A DNA stretch of 64,000 nucleotides, taken from contig JAYZUZ010000001.1 of the NCBI GenBank assembly GCA_036156195.1, positions 1 through 64,000 of the forward strand. Direction: 5' to 3'. The notes below the pieces were generated by a model. The model had not been told where the DNA came from. It saw only the letters and a list, made by a program, of their open reading frames with translations, and did no database searches. The position numbers and the translations under genes were made by a program. The DNA is from Abyssibacter sp036156195 (GTDB lineage: Bacteria > Pseudomonadota > Gammaproteobacteria > Nevskiales > OUC007). Of the stretch, positions 33,200 through 41,980 are shown piece by piece (position 1 is the first letter of the stretch; each line of letters opens with the position of its first letter).

Positions 33200-33946
33200 A
33201 TGACCGGATTATTCGAAGTTGACGCCCTGCTCGCGCTGGTTACGCTGACCGCGCTGGAGATTGTCCTGGGTATCGACAACATCATCTTCATTTCGATCCT
33301 TGCCAGCCGCCTCCCTGAGCACCAGCAGGCCCGGGCACGGACGTTGGGTCTGGGCGCCGCAATGATCATGCGGGTGTTGCTGCTGCTGTCGTTGACCTGG
33401 GTCATGAAGCTGACAGCACCGCTGTTTGCCGTGCTGGGGCATGCGGTGTCGGGACGCGATCTCATCCTGATCGGCGGGGGATTATTCCTGCTGGCGAAGT
33501 CCACGCTGGAGATTCACCACAAGCTGGAGGGTGAGGCTGAGGTCACGGGCAAGGCCAAGGCCGCTGCGAGTTTTGCGGGGGTGATTGTCCAGATCATGGT
33601 GCTGGACCTCGTGTTCTCGCTGGACTCGGTGATTACGGCCATTGGCATGACGCACAACGTGCCAGTCATGGTGATCGCCATCGTGTTGGCCGTGGGGTTC
33701 ATGATGCTGGCCGCAGGTGCGGTGTCGCGCTTTGTCGACAAGCACCCGACCGTGAAAATTCTGGCCTTGTCCTTCCTCATCCTGGTGGGTGTTGCGCTGA
33801 TCGGCGAGGGTCTGCATTTCCACATTCCCAAGGGCTACATCTACTTTGCAATGGCCTTCTCTATCGCAGTGGAGATGGTCAACCTGCGCGTCCGCAAGGT
33901 GCATAACCCCGTGACACTGCGTGGGCGTCCCCCGGAGTCTGAATGA
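33200..33946 (+). CDS. TerC-family membrane protein
   Basis: The 248-residue protein has seven hydrophobic segments and the TerC signatures EIVLGIDNIIFISILASRLP in helix 1-2 and VLDLVFSLDSVITAIGMT in the middle, with paired acidic residues in the membrane. TerC proteins are linked to metal (Mn2+, tellurite) handling and to insertion of some exoenzymes into the membrane. The start is the ATG that gives GLFEVDALLALVT, rather than an earlier one in an arginine-rich extension. The stop overlaps the next gene by ATGA, suggesting a two-gene unit with the GNAT-nitrilase fusion. Confidence 0.9.
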   Translation: MTGLFEVDALLALVTLTALEIVLGIDNIIFISILASRLPEHQQARARTLGLGAAMIMRVLLLLSLTWVMKLTAPLFAVLGHAVSGRDLILIGGGLFLLAKSTLEIHHKLEGEAEVTGKAKAAASFAGVIVQIMVLDLVFSLDSVITAIGMTHNVPVMVIAIVLAVGFMMLAAGAVSRFVDKHPTVKILALSFLILVGVALIGEGLHFHIPKGYIYFAMAFSIAVEMVNLRVRKVHNPVTLRGRPPESE

Positions 33947-35529
33947 GCGAATCACCTCAAGCGGCGACGGAGCCGCGTCGTATCGAGATTCGGCCTGCGC
34001 GCCTGGCCGACGTGCCGGCGATTCGGCGGCTGGGGGCGATGGCCTACGCCGAGCAGGACAATTACACCGTCGACCAGATTGCGGCCCAGATCCGCTGGTT
34101 TCCCGACGGGCATTTGGTCGCCGAGCATGACGGCGAGGTCGTCGGTTATTGCGCGAGCATCCGCTTGCCGGAAAGCCGGGCGCTGGCACCGCATACCTGG
34201 AAGAGCATCACCGGCAACGGATACGGCAGCACCCACGATGCCGATGGCGATTGGCTGTACGGCTATGAGGTGATGGTCGATCGTAGTCACCGGGGGCACC
34301 GGCTGGGACAGCGCCTGTACACCGCGCGCCGCAAGCTGTGTGTGGATCTTGGTCTCAAGGGGATTGTGTTTGGTGGGCGTCTGCCGGGTTTGGCGCGCCG
34401 TCAGGCGAAGAACCCGGACGCCGAGGCATATGTCGCGGCTGTGCAGGCCGGGGACCTGCGGGACCAGGTCATGAGTTTTCAGCTTCGCAATGGCTTTGAG
34501 CCCATTGGCGTGCTGCCCGGCTATGACCCCACCGACCGCGCTTCGCTGGGGTACGCCGTGCATCTGGTCTGGCGAAATGACAAGGATCAGCCCAAGTCGC
34601 GTCATGCTGCGTACGCACCGGACCGACCGGCATCCACCGTGCGGATTGCTTCGGTGCAATACCTGCAGCGCGCCATTGAGGACTGGGCCGGCTTTGAGCG
34701 CATCGTCACCTACTTTGTCGACACGGTTGCCGACAATCGCTGCGACTTCGTGTTGTTTCCTGAGTACTTTACGGTGCAGCTGCTCTCCATCGAGAATGCG
34801 GCGCTTTCGCCACTGGAGTCGATCCGCAAGCTGGCGGAGTACGCCGAGCCGGTGTGCGACCTGCTCCAGCGACTGGCGCTGCGCTACAACATCAACATCA
34901 TCGGCGGCTCCCATCCGGTGCTGCAGCCGGACGGCACGCTGCTGAATGTGGCCTGGATCTGTCTGCGCGACGGCTCCGTGCATGAGCAGCCGAAGATTCA
35001 TCCCACACCGGGCGAGCGTTACTGGTGGCAGATCACCGGTGGCGACACGGTGCGCGCCATCGACACCGATTGTGGACCGATTGGCGTACTGATTTGCTAC
35101 GACTCGGAGTTCCCCGAGTTGACCCGGCATCTGGTCGACCAGGGAGCGAACCTGCTGTTCGTGCCGTTCTCCACCGAAGAGCGCTATGGCTACCTGCGAG
35201 TGCGCTACTGCTCCCAGGCGCGTTGCATCGAAAACCAGATCTACGTGGCCACGGCCGGCAACGTCGGCAATTTGCCACGCTACTTCAACATGGATATGCA
35301 CTACGCGCAGTCGGGCATTTACACGCCCTGCGACTTTCCGTTCGCACGGGACGGCATTGCGGCGGACACGACGCCAAACGTGGAGATGATCGCCTTTGCG
35401 GACGTGTCGTTGGACGCGCTGGTCCAGGCGCGTAAATCCGGCACCGTCCAAAACCTCAAGGACCGCCGCCACGATTTGTATTCCGTGCGCTGGGGACAGG
35501 GGCGCGCCGGCACGACCCGCAACGACTAA
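33943..35529 (+). CDS. GNAT acetyltransferase/carbon-nitrogen hydrolase fusion
   Basis: The 528-residue protein joins a GNAT domain (about 12-225, with YEVMVDRSHRGHRLGQRLYT as the acetyl-CoA segment) to a nitrilase-superfamily hydrolase (about 235-510). The nitrilase catalytic residues are visible: Glu274 in FPEYF, Lys351 in QPKIHPTPGE and Cys385 in LICYDSEFPE. A further glutamate lies in FSTEERYG. The fusion is a recognised architecture of unknown substrate; acetylation and amide cleavage on the same molecule is a natural inference. The ATG overlaps the terC stop (ATGA), so it is likely co-expressed with TerC. Confidence 0.9.
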   Translation: MSESPQAATEPRRIEIRPARLADVPAIRRLGAMAYAEQDNYTVDQIAAQIRWFPDGHLVAEHDGEVVGYCASIRLPESRALAPHTWKSITGNGYGSTHDADGDWLYGYEVMVDRSHRGHRLGQRLYTARRKLCVDLGLKGIVFGGRLPGLARRQAKNPDAEAYVAAVQAGDLRDQVMSFQLRNGFEPIGVLPGYDPTDRASLGYAVHLVWRNDKDQPKSRHAAYAPDRPASTVRIASVQYLQRAIEDWAGFERIVTYFVDTVADNRCDFVLFPEYFTVQLLSIENAALSPLESIRKLAEYAEPVCDLLQRLALRYNINIIGGSHPVLQPDGTLLNVAWICLRDGSVHEQPKIHPTPGERYWWQITGGDTVRAIDTDCGPIGVLICYDSEFPELTRHLVDQGANLLFVPFSTEERYGYLRVRYCSQARCIENQIYVATAGNVGNLPRYFNMDMHYAQSGIYTPCDFPFARDGIAADTTPNVEMIAFADVSLDALVQARKSGTVQNLKDRRHDLYSVRWGQGRAGTTRND

Positions 35530-35567
35530 TCGGCGGTGGGCGGTTGGGCCGGGTAGAATCCGCGCCC

Positions 35568-37727
35568 ATGGATGGCGATATCACCTCGATTGTTGACCCG
35601 CTCAACGACCCGCAGCGCGAGGCCGTCACGGCTCCGCTGGAACACCGACTGATACTGGCAGGGGCCGGTAGCGGCAAGACCCGTGTGCTCACCCACCGAG
35701 TGGCCTGGCTCATGGGTGTGGAGGCTGTCTCGCCGCTGTCGATTCTCGCAGTCACCTTCACCAACAAGGCGGCCAAGGAGATGCGTTCGCGCATCGAATC
35801 GCTGGTGCGGTTTCCGACGCGGGCCATGTGGGTGGGCACCTTCCATGGCATCGCCCATCGCATGCTGCGACTGCACGCCAAGGAAGCCGGCCTTGGGCCG
35901 TACTTTCAGATTCTGGATGCCGACGACCAGCAACGCCTGGTCAAGCGGTTGATCAAGGGTATGGACCTGCCCGAAGACCAGTGGGTGCCCAAGCAGGTCA
36001 CCGGGTTCATCAATGCACGCAAGGAAGAGGGGCTGCGCCCCGGCGATCTCGATGACAACGGTGACTGGACACGCCGGACGCTGATCCAGATCTACGGTGT
36101 CTACGAAGATGCCTGCCGCCGGGCCGATCTGGTCGACTTTGCCGAACTGCTGCTGCGGGCTCATGAGCTGTGCCGCGACCACCCGCAGATTCAGGCGCAT
36201 TACCGCAACCGGTTTCAGCACATCTTGGTTGACGAATTCCAGGACACCAACAAACTGCAGTACGCCTGGTTGCGGGTGCTGGCCGGCGACCGCGCCAAGC
36301 TGTTCGTGGTGGGTGACGACGACCAGTCGATCTACTCCTGGCGGGGGGCGCGGGTGGAGAACATCATCCGTTTTCCCAAGGACTTCGCGGGCACGCAGAC
36401 CGTTCGCCTGGAGCAGAACTACCGTTCCACCGGGCATATCCTGAAGGCCGCGAATACGCTCATCGCCCATAACAGCGGGCGCCTCGGTAAGGAGTTGTGG
36501 ACGGAGGACCCGGACGGCTCGCCCATTCAGGTCTACAGCGCCTACAACGAGCGCGACGAAGCCGAGTTCGTCGTCAACCGCATCCAGGCCTGGGTGGCAG
36601 CCGGTGGGCAGCGCAGTGACTGCGCCATTCTTTATCGCTCGAATGCCATGTCGCGCACGCTGGAAGAGGCCTTGTTGACCGCGCAAATGCCCTACCGGGT
36701 CTATGGCGGTCTGCGCTTCTATGAACGCGCCGAGATCAAGGATGCGTTGGCCTACCTGCGGCTGATTGAGAACCGGGCGGATGACGCGGCCTTTGAGCGG
36801 GTGGTTAATCAGCCCACACGCGGTATTGGTGCCACCACCCTCGAAAAAGTGCGTTATCGGGCGCGGCGCGACCAGCTCACCATGTGGTCGGCGGCTGGCG
36901 AAGTCGCCGAGGAGTTGGCTGCCCGGGCTGGGAATGCGATTCGTGGTTTCCGGGACCTGATTGATCGGCTGGCCGAGGAGACCGAAGACCACACGCTGGG
37001 CGAGCAGATCAATCACGTCGTGGAGCAGTCGGGCCTGCGCGCTCACTACGGCAAGGACAAAAGCGAGCAGGGTGAAGCCCGCATCGAAAACCTCGATGAG
37101 CTGGCCAACGCAGCGCGGGGCTTCGAGCCCACCGAGGGCGACGAGGATTTACCGGCACTGTCGGCGTTTCTGGCCCATGCGGCGCTGGAGGCCGGCGAGG
37201 ACCAGGCGGGTGAGTGGGAAGACGCCGTGCAGCTCATGAGCCTGCATGCCGCCAAGGGGCTGGAGTTCCCGGTGGTGTTCATGATCGGCCTGGAGGACGG
37301 GCTGTTTCCGCATGAACGCGCCATCGGCGAGGGTGGGCTCGAGGAAGAGCGCCGGCTCTGCTACGTGGGTATTACCCGGGCGCGCGAGCAGCTGGTGATC
37401 TCGCATGCCGAGAGCCGCCGCCTGTATCGCAACGACCAGTTTTGCGTGCCCTCACGTTTCCTGGCTGAGCTGCCGCCCGACTGTGTCGAAGAGATCCGCC
37501 CCCGCGTCGCGGTTAGCCGTCCGCTGGGCTATGGCGCCAGCGCAGGTCTGCGACAGACCGAGTCCGCTGGGCTCAGGCTCGGTCAGCGCGTCATGCACCG
37601 CAAATTCGGTGAGGGTGTTGTGTTGTCGCTGGAGGGTGAGGGCGAGCGCGCACGGGTTGAGGTGAGCTTTGAGTCCGTTGGCTCCAAGTGGTTGATGCAG
37701 TCCATCGCCAAGCTGGACCCTATTTAG
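35568..37727 (+). CDS. uvrD: DNA helicase II (UvrD)
   Basis: The 719-residue protein has all superfamily 1A helicase motifs in order: Q motif LNDPQREAV, Walker A AGAGSGKTRVLTHR, motif Ia TFTNKAAKEMRSRI, motif II VDEFQDTN, motif III GDDDQSIYSWRGA, motif IV region QNYRST, motif V LMSLHAAKGLEF and motif VI CYVGITRARE. A C-terminal VMHRKFGEGVVLSLEG segment matches UvrD. It unwinds DNA in mismatch and nucleotide-excision repair. The internal ATG is chosen over a TTG eight codons upstream by homology. No SOS box is visible in the 38 bases before it. Confidence 0.96.
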   Translation: MDGDITSIVDPLNDPQREAVTAPLEHRLILAGAGSGKTRVLTHRVAWLMGVEAVSPLSILAVTFTNKAAKEMRSRIESLVRFPTRAMWVGTFHGIAHRMLRLHAKEAGLGPYFQILDADDQQRLVKRLIKGMDLPEDQWVPKQVTGFINARKEEGLRPGDLDDNGDWTRRTLIQIYGVYEDACRRADLVDFAELLLRAHELCRDHPQIQAHYRNRFQHILVDEFQDTNKLQYAWLRVLAGDRAKLFVVGDDDQSIYSWRGARVENIIRFPKDFAGTQTVRLEQNYRSTGHILKAANTLIAHNSGRLGKELWTEDPDGSPIQVYSAYNERDEAEFVVNRIQAWVAAGGQRSDCAILYRSNAMSRTLEEALLTAQMPYRVYGGLRFYERAEIKDALAYLRLIENRADDAAFERVVNQPTRGIGATTLEKVRYRARRDQLTMWSAAGEVAEELAARAGNAIRGFRDLIDRLAEETEDHTLGEQINHVVEQSGLRAHYGKDKSEQGEARIENLDELANAARGFEPTEGDEDLPALSAFLAHAALEAGEDQAGEWEDAVQLMSLHAAKGLEFPVVFMIGLEDGLFPHERAIGEGGLEEERRLCYVGITRAREQLVISHAESRRLYRNDQFCVPSRFLAELPPDCVEEIRPRVAVSRPLGYGASAGLRQTESAGLRLGQRVMHRKFGEGVVLSLEGEGERARVEVSFESVGSKWLMQSIAKLDPI

Positions 37728-37806
37728 CCCGTACAGGTCGGGCCGGGGTGTTCGGGGGCTCGCAGGGAAAACCGGACACGGCCTGTACCTGTCTACAACA
37801 TGCAAG

Positions 37807-37825
37807 GATAATAGGAACGATTATC
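37807..37825 (+). promoter_or_regulatory. Fur box
   Basis: GATAAT-N7-ATTATC is a perfect inverted repeat with the spacing of the 19-base Fur consensus and agrees with the consensus at both outer hexamers and at two inner positions (14 of 19). It lies 17 bases before the proposed start of the TonB-dependent receptor, where a repressor would block its promoter or early transcription. Confidence 0.82.
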
Positions 37826-37841
37826 ATTCCTGGTTCCTGCC

Positions 37842-40154
37842 GTGTTGCCTGTCCTGCGAGGGCTTGCGCTGCCCTGCTGTTTGCTGATTCTTGTCCCCGC
37901 CGCTGCTCAGCCGGTGGAACCCTATGATGATGTCATCGCCGTCAGTGCCGATGATGAAGGAGATGCCGCCGATCCAGGCGCGCAGGATAACGAGGCGCTC
38001 ACTCTCGAAGCGCTGACTGTTCGCGGCGATCGCCTGGGCCGAGACCTGGACGGTGCCAGCGCCAGCACGGCGATTGTGACCGGGGAGGAGATCGAGCGAG
38101 GCAGCACCCAGGACTTCCACGAGCTGCTGGGCAGTCTTGGTAACGTGACCCAGGCGCAGAGCAACCGGCAAATTGCCATTCGGGGCGTGCTGCAAAACGG
38201 CAATGGCGGGGGCGATTCCGAGACCATTTCCGTATATCTCGACGGCATTCCGCTACCCCAGCGCGCGGCCAACTTCGGTGGGCCGCTCAACGGTTTCGAT
38301 GTGGAGCAGATCGAGGTGCTACGTGGGGCGCAGTCCACCAGCCAGGGCCGCAACGCGCTGGGTGGCGCGGTCTTCATCCAGACCCGCGACGCGGAGCCCT
38401 TCTGGGAGGCCAAGTTGCGTGGTGGTCTGGCCCAGCACGGTGGGGAGCAGGTCGCTGCCGCCGTGGGTGGCCCGTTGTGGTCGGAGGATTTCGCATTCCG
38501 TTTGGCGGTGGATCACCACCACAGCGATGGCGATGTCATCAATATCACGCCGCAGACCGAATCCGACCCCATCACCGGCGAAGAGACGGAAACCGCGCCG
38601 CCCATCGTCAACTTTGATGATGCCGGCCGCGAATGGTCTGACATGGCGCGGCTCAAACTGCGTTTCGCTCCGCTGGGTGGCGCGTACTCGGCGCAGTTGC
38701 TGGCGGTGTACAGCGACAATGAGTTCGGTGACAACGTCTTTGATTCCACCTATGGCGACCGCACCGAGACAGCCAACGTCCGCTATGTCGAAACCTATGC
38801 CACTGAGATCTACGGCCTGAACCAATCGCTGGCCCTGGGTGAGGCCTGGACGCTCGTCAGCGCCAGCGGCTTTGCCGAGGGCCAGGATGATCGCGTCTCG
38901 GATTTTGACCGCACTGAGGATGAGGGGGGTGTCAGTACCTACGATCTCGATGATCAAAGTCTGTCCCAAGAGCTGCGGCTGGAGTATCGCGCCGATGCGC
39001 TGCGCGGAGTGGTCGGTGTGTATGGCGGGCGTTTGCAGCAGTACTCGCTGGTCACCGGCGACGATGTGCTGATTGGTGGTGGCACCGTCTCGCTGGATGG
39101 ATTCGTCGAATACAACCGGTCCGTGGAATCCGTGGCCGGCTTTGGTGAGCTGGAGTGGTGGTTTGTTGACGATTGGTCCATCACGGTCGGGCTGCGACGT
39201 CAGTACGAGCGCTTCCGTCGACACAATGTCAGCGATGTCAGCTACGCCAGCGGAACGGGCGGTGTGCCGATTCCCGATGCGGTCATCGAGGCCTTGAACG
39301 CCGTGGGCGAGAGCCCGCTATTGCCGGCATCGGTGGTCAACGCCCTGGAATCCACCGGGTTTTACCCGCTGCCCCAGGATTACGATGAGCGGGGAGATAC
39401 GCGTTTTACGGCCTGGTTGCCCAAGCTGGGTGTGAGCTGGCAGTACTGGCCTGATCAGATGCTGTCGCTGACGTACTCGGAGGGCTATCGTTCTGGCGGC
39501 ACCTCGGTCAGCTTCTTCGGCGGCGCCGTTAACGACTACCAGCCGGAAACCACCCACACGCTGGAACTGGCCTTACGGAACCGGATTGCCGATTGGGGGC
39601 TGAGCCTGCAGACAAACGTCTTCGCCACTCGCTGGGAGAATCAGCAGGTCGAGACCGGTGTCAGCACGGATTACTACACCATCATCGAAAACGCTGGCGA
39701 GTCGCATCTCTATGGACTGGAAGCCGCTGCACAGTGGCGTCCGGGGCGGGCGTTCGAACTCTCTGCCTCGCTGGGCCTGCTGGAGACCGAGTACGACCGG
39801 TTCCAGAATGTCGATGAGGACTACGCCGGCAACGACTTCAACTATGCGCCGGGCGTCTCCGGCGGGGTCACCGGGACCTGGCATCCCTGGCGGACCACCA
39901 GTGTGCAACTCAATGTCACCCATACCGGGCGCTACTACGGTGACCCCGGGAATACGGCGGACCGCACCATCCCGTCGCGGACGCTTGTCAACGCCCGTGT
40001 GGCTCGTCAGATCGGCGATTTCACGCTGGCGGTCTTCGGGCGCAACCTCACCGACGACGTGAATGTGCAGGATCAGTTCATCTTGCGCGGCCGGCAGGCT
40101 CGGCGGTATGGCGAATCCCGTGTCATTGGTTTGCAGGTGGACTGGCAGCCCTAG
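37842..40154 (+). CDS. TonB-dependent outer-membrane receptor
   Basis: The 770-residue protein has a signal peptide (LALPCCLLILVPAAAQP) and a plug domain (about 55-170) with AIRGVLQNGN, ISVYLDGIPLPQR, DVEQIEVLRGAQSTSQGRNA and GGAVFIQT. A 22-strand type barrel follows, with LSLTYSEGYRSGGTS and the C-terminal RRYGESRVIGLQVDWQP. The family imports ferric siderophores, haem, vitamin B12 or other large substrates with TonB energy. The Fur box directly upstream points to iron. The proposed GTG start lacks a clear ribosome-binding site, and a TTG follows directly. No siderophore biosynthesis genes are present in this window. Confidence 0.93.
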   Translation: MLPVLRGLALPCCLLILVPAAAQPVEPYDDVIAVSADDEGDAADPGAQDNEALTLEALTVRGDRLGRDLDGASASTAIVTGEEIERGSTQDFHELLGSLGNVTQAQSNRQIAIRGVLQNGNGGGDSETISVYLDGIPLPQRAANFGGPLNGFDVEQIEVLRGAQSTSQGRNALGGAVFIQTRDAEPFWEAKLRGGLAQHGGEQVAAAVGGPLWSEDFAFRLAVDHHHSDGDVINITPQTESDPITGEETETAPPIVNFDDAGREWSDMARLKLRFAPLGGAYSAQLLAVYSDNEFGDNVFDSTYGDRTETANVRYVETYATEIYGLNQSLALGEAWTLVSASGFAEGQDDRVSDFDRTEDEGGVSTYDLDDQSLSQELRLEYRADALRGVVGVYGGRLQQYSLVTGDDVLIGGGTVSLDGFVEYNRSVESVAGFGELEWWFVDDWSITVGLRRQYERFRRHNVSDVSYASGTGGVPIPDAVIEALNAVGESPLLPASVVNALESTGFYPLPQDYDERGDTRFTAWLPKLGVSWQYWPDQMLSLTYSEGYRSGGTSVSFFGGAVNDYQPETTHTLELALRNRIADWGLSLQTNVFATRWENQQVETGVSTDYYTIIENAGESHLYGLEAAAQWRPGRAFELSASLGLLETEYDRFQNVDEDYAGNDFNYAPGVSGGVTGTWHPWRTTSVQLNVTHTGRYYGDPGNTADRTIPSRTLVNARVARQIGDFTLAVFGRNLTDDVNVQDQFILRGRQARRYGESRVIGLQVDWQP

Positions 40155-40341
40155 TCTGCGGCGTGTCGGGCTGGGCGCTGGCCAGCAGCAGCATGCGGAT
40201 CAAGTCTTGCACCGCATGGCCATCGATATCGGCGGCAGGCACGCAGCGTTGCCAGCGATAGCAGACCTGTCCGGTCCGCTCGTCGCGCAGTTCCACGCAG
40301 GGACAGCCGTGCACGAGTCGGGCGTGGACGCGTAGCGACAC
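40123..40341 (-). CDS. Hypothetical small protein
   Basis: The predicted 72-residue protein is cysteine- and arginine-containing (HGCPCVELRDERTGQVCYRW and QRCVPAADIDGHAVQDLIRM). Its GTG start overlaps the stop of the HAD-like gene by one base, the normal pattern of coupled translation, and its 3' end overlaps the end of the TonB-receptor gene on the other strand by 32 bases. I do not recognise a family. The four cysteines could bind a metal, but their spacing is not a standard motif. The ordered neighbour overlap is the main reason to treat it as real. Confidence 0.5.
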   Translation of the reverse strand: MSLRVHARLVHGCPCVELRDERTGQVCYRWQRCVPAADIDGHAVQDLIRMLLLASAQPDTPQTRAASPPANQ

Positions 40342-41021
40342 TAGTGGGCTCCGGCCTGCCCGGGCTCTGCGGCGAGTGTCGCCAGTGCGGTGGGCAGGCG
40401 TGCAGCCGATTCGATCAGCAGATCGGGTTGGGCTCGACGGATCACCGGCGCGGGCGAGCGGCCGTACAGCAGGCCGATGGTGTGGATGCCCATGCGGCGA
40501 GCCAGCGCCAGCTCGGCCGGATCATCTGAGGCAAAGGCAATGGCCTCACCCGATTGCTCCCGCAACTTGCTCGACAGGTTCTCTAGCAGGCTGGGGCGGC
40601 ACATCCGGCATTGTGGGGCGGGTGCGGTGAAGATGCTGTCCACCGCCTGGCGAAATGCATAGTGCTCCAGCAAAGCCTTGGCGCTCTCTGGGCCGATGTG
40701 GGTGAGGTAATGCAGGTGCCGGTCTGTGGTGGCCTGAAGACTGGCCACCGCGACGCGGGCACCCGGGTAGAGTCCAAACGCGCGACGGCCGCGACAGGCA
40801 AAAAGGCGCTGGTAGCGGGCAGTGAACTCGTCCAGGCGTTCGGGTGCATCGTCGGCCAACAGGGATATCGCGGCATCGGAGAACGGCACGTTGACGACCC
40901 AGGACAGATCGCGGTCTGGTTGCGGCGCATAACCCATCTCCAACAGGGTCGTGCGCAGGCAGTATTCGATGGCCGGCAGGGGATCGAGTAGCAGGTTTTC
41001 GAGGTCGGCGACGAGGTGCAT
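40341..41021 (-). CDS. HAD-superfamily-like protein with altered catalytic motifs
   Basis: The 226-residue protein has the layout of a pyrimidine-5'-nucleotidase-like HAD hydrolase: HLVADLENLLLDPLPAIEYC at the start, a cap-like helical region and, in the second half, AFASDDPAELALARRMGIHT. Motif I reads DLEN instead of DxD, with glutamate in place of the second aspartate. The expected motif III lysine region reads CRMCRPSLLENL, with two cysteines. It may be a non-catalytic or specialised family member. The start is the methionine in front of motif I; the long upstream extension lies over a Fur-like box and is rejected. Confidence 0.65.
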   Translation of the reverse strand: MHLVADLENLLLDPLPAIEYCLRTTLLEMGYAPQPDRDLSWVVNVPFSDAAISLLADDAPERLDEFTARYQRLFACRGRRAFGLYPGARVAVASLQATTDRHLHYLTHIGPESAKALLEHYAFRQAVDSIFTAPAPQCRMCRPSLLENLSSKLREQSGEAIAFASDDPAELALARRMGIHTIGLLYGRSPAPVIRRAQPDLLIESAARLPTALATLAAEPGQAGAH

Positions 41022-41056
41022 ACGAAGCTCTGATGGACGTGATGCAGATACGCTAT

Positions 41057-41071
41057 TGCGAATCGTTCGCA
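41057..41071. promoter_or_regulatory. Fur-like operator in a divergent promoter
   Basis: TGCGAATCGTTCGCA is a palindrome (TGCGAA and TTCGCA around TCG) that agrees with the 7-1-7 Fur pattern TGATAATNATTATCA at 10 of the 14 specified positions. It is placed 36 bases upstream of the HAD-like gene and 94 bases upstream of the divergent small gene. Its proximity to a receptor gene with a clear Fur box supports an iron-responsive reading, but another regulator is possible. Confidence 0.5.
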
Positions 41072-41164
41072 TTTACAAGCGCCACTGGTCGGGCATGAGC
41101 GGCGAGCTGTCCGCATTTGCCGGGTGTTGCCGTCTTATCGGGGATGAATGGACGAAGGAACACC

Positions 41165-41410
41165 ATGCCGACCAATCTATATCTCAACGATCGTCACACC
41201 ATCCTGGCCGTCGATGCCGTGGAGGGAGAACCGGCAGCGCTTCTGCACTCTCCGCTACTCCGTCCCCTGCTCGGCGGCCGCGCGGTCTCAGAGGACATCG
41301 CCGAAGCATGGCTGCGTCGGCATGGCGGTCGCTGGATTACGGCGCGCGGGGTCAAGCAGTACGAGGGGCCGCCCGCTGCGCCGCAGTCCATTGGGCGGAG
41401 GCGACCGTGA
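41165..41410 (+). CDS. Hypothetical small protein
   Basis: The 81-residue protein starts MPTNLYLNDRHTILAVDAVE and contains GGRAVSEDIAEAWLRRHGGR, with a C-terminal basic/proline-rich end. I do not recognise a family and see no signal peptide or membrane segment. A GAAGGA ribosome-binding site sits five bases before the ATG, and the stop overlaps the next gene by TGATG, which supports it as a real gene. It and its partner diverge from the HAD-like gene across the Fur-like operator. Confidence 0.6.
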   Translation: MPTNLYLNDRHTILAVDAVEGEPAALLHSPLLRPLLGGRAVSEDIAEAWLRRHGGRWITARGVKQYEGPPAAPQSIGRRRP

Positions 41411-41895
41411 TGCGCTTGGGCCAGGTGCTGGCCCTGTTGGCGGCCTGGCTTCCTCCTGCGTCCTACGCGGAGACGGCCTGGCTCAATGCACAGCTGACAT
41501 TTGGCGGTGAGACCACGCAGGCTGAGTTGCGGTTACATCTGCACGCGGGGCAGACGGAGCGATGGTCTCCTTCGCCTCTTATCGCGGGTATGCCACTGCT
41601 GCACTACGAACGTGAGGGGACTATGCATCCGGGCCACTGGTCGGTGATCGGTCATATGCAGGCGACTTCGGCCGTGTCGGATCAGAACAGGGACGCCAGC
41701 TGGTTCGAACGCTATGGCTGGGCGGTGATCGGTGGCGTGGTGATCACCGCCGCCGCCGTGGCGGTCGCGCTGGACGAGATGTTCGAGTCGGTGGGAGAAG
41801 CGCTGGTCGAGGAGGCTCCGCCCGACGGTGACGAAGAAGCCCCTGAAGAGCCGGATTGTGAGGGGGCGACCGTGGACACGAGATGTCTGCCCTAG
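41410..41895 (+). CDS. Hypothetical exported membrane-anchored protein
   Basis: The 161-residue product has a signal peptide (MRLGQVLALLAAWLPP, cleavage near SYA-ETA), a beta-rich exported part (about 21-95), a membrane helix (RYGWAVIGGVVITAAAVAVA, about 99-118) and a strongly acidic tail (EEAPPDGDEEAPEEPDCEG) with two cysteines. I recognise no family. The ATG overlaps the stop of the small gene before it, so the pair is probably co-translated. Signal peptide plus late membrane helix suggests a periplasmic domain anchored in the inner membrane. Confidence 0.6.
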   Translation: MRLGQVLALLAAWLPPASYAETAWLNAQLTFGGETTQAELRLHLHAGQTERWSPSPLIAGMPLLHYEREGTMHPGHWSVIGHMQATSAVSDQNRDASWFERYGWAVIGGVVITAAAVAVALDEMFESVGEALVEEAPPDGDEEAPEEPDCEGATVDTRCLP

Positions 41896-41980
41896 GGCGC
41901 GGTCATCTCCGTCATGGTCGACTCGACAAGGCGGACGATCCGCCGGGCTCTGTGATTCGAGCGGTCGTCCGGACCTGCGG

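Noticed and set aside
33952..35472. 506-codon frame antisense to the GNAT-nitrilase gene
   Set aside because: The plus-strand gene has complete catalytic motifs; the antisense frame is a shadow.
35530..35567. SOS box in front of uvrD
   Set aside because: The short gap has no CTGT-N8-ACAG or close variant; uvrD control by LexA is not supported here.
35526..37046. 506-codon frame antisense to uvrD
   Set aside because: It mirrors the uvrD coding region, which has all helicase motifs; no motif or ribosome-binding site supports the reverse frame.
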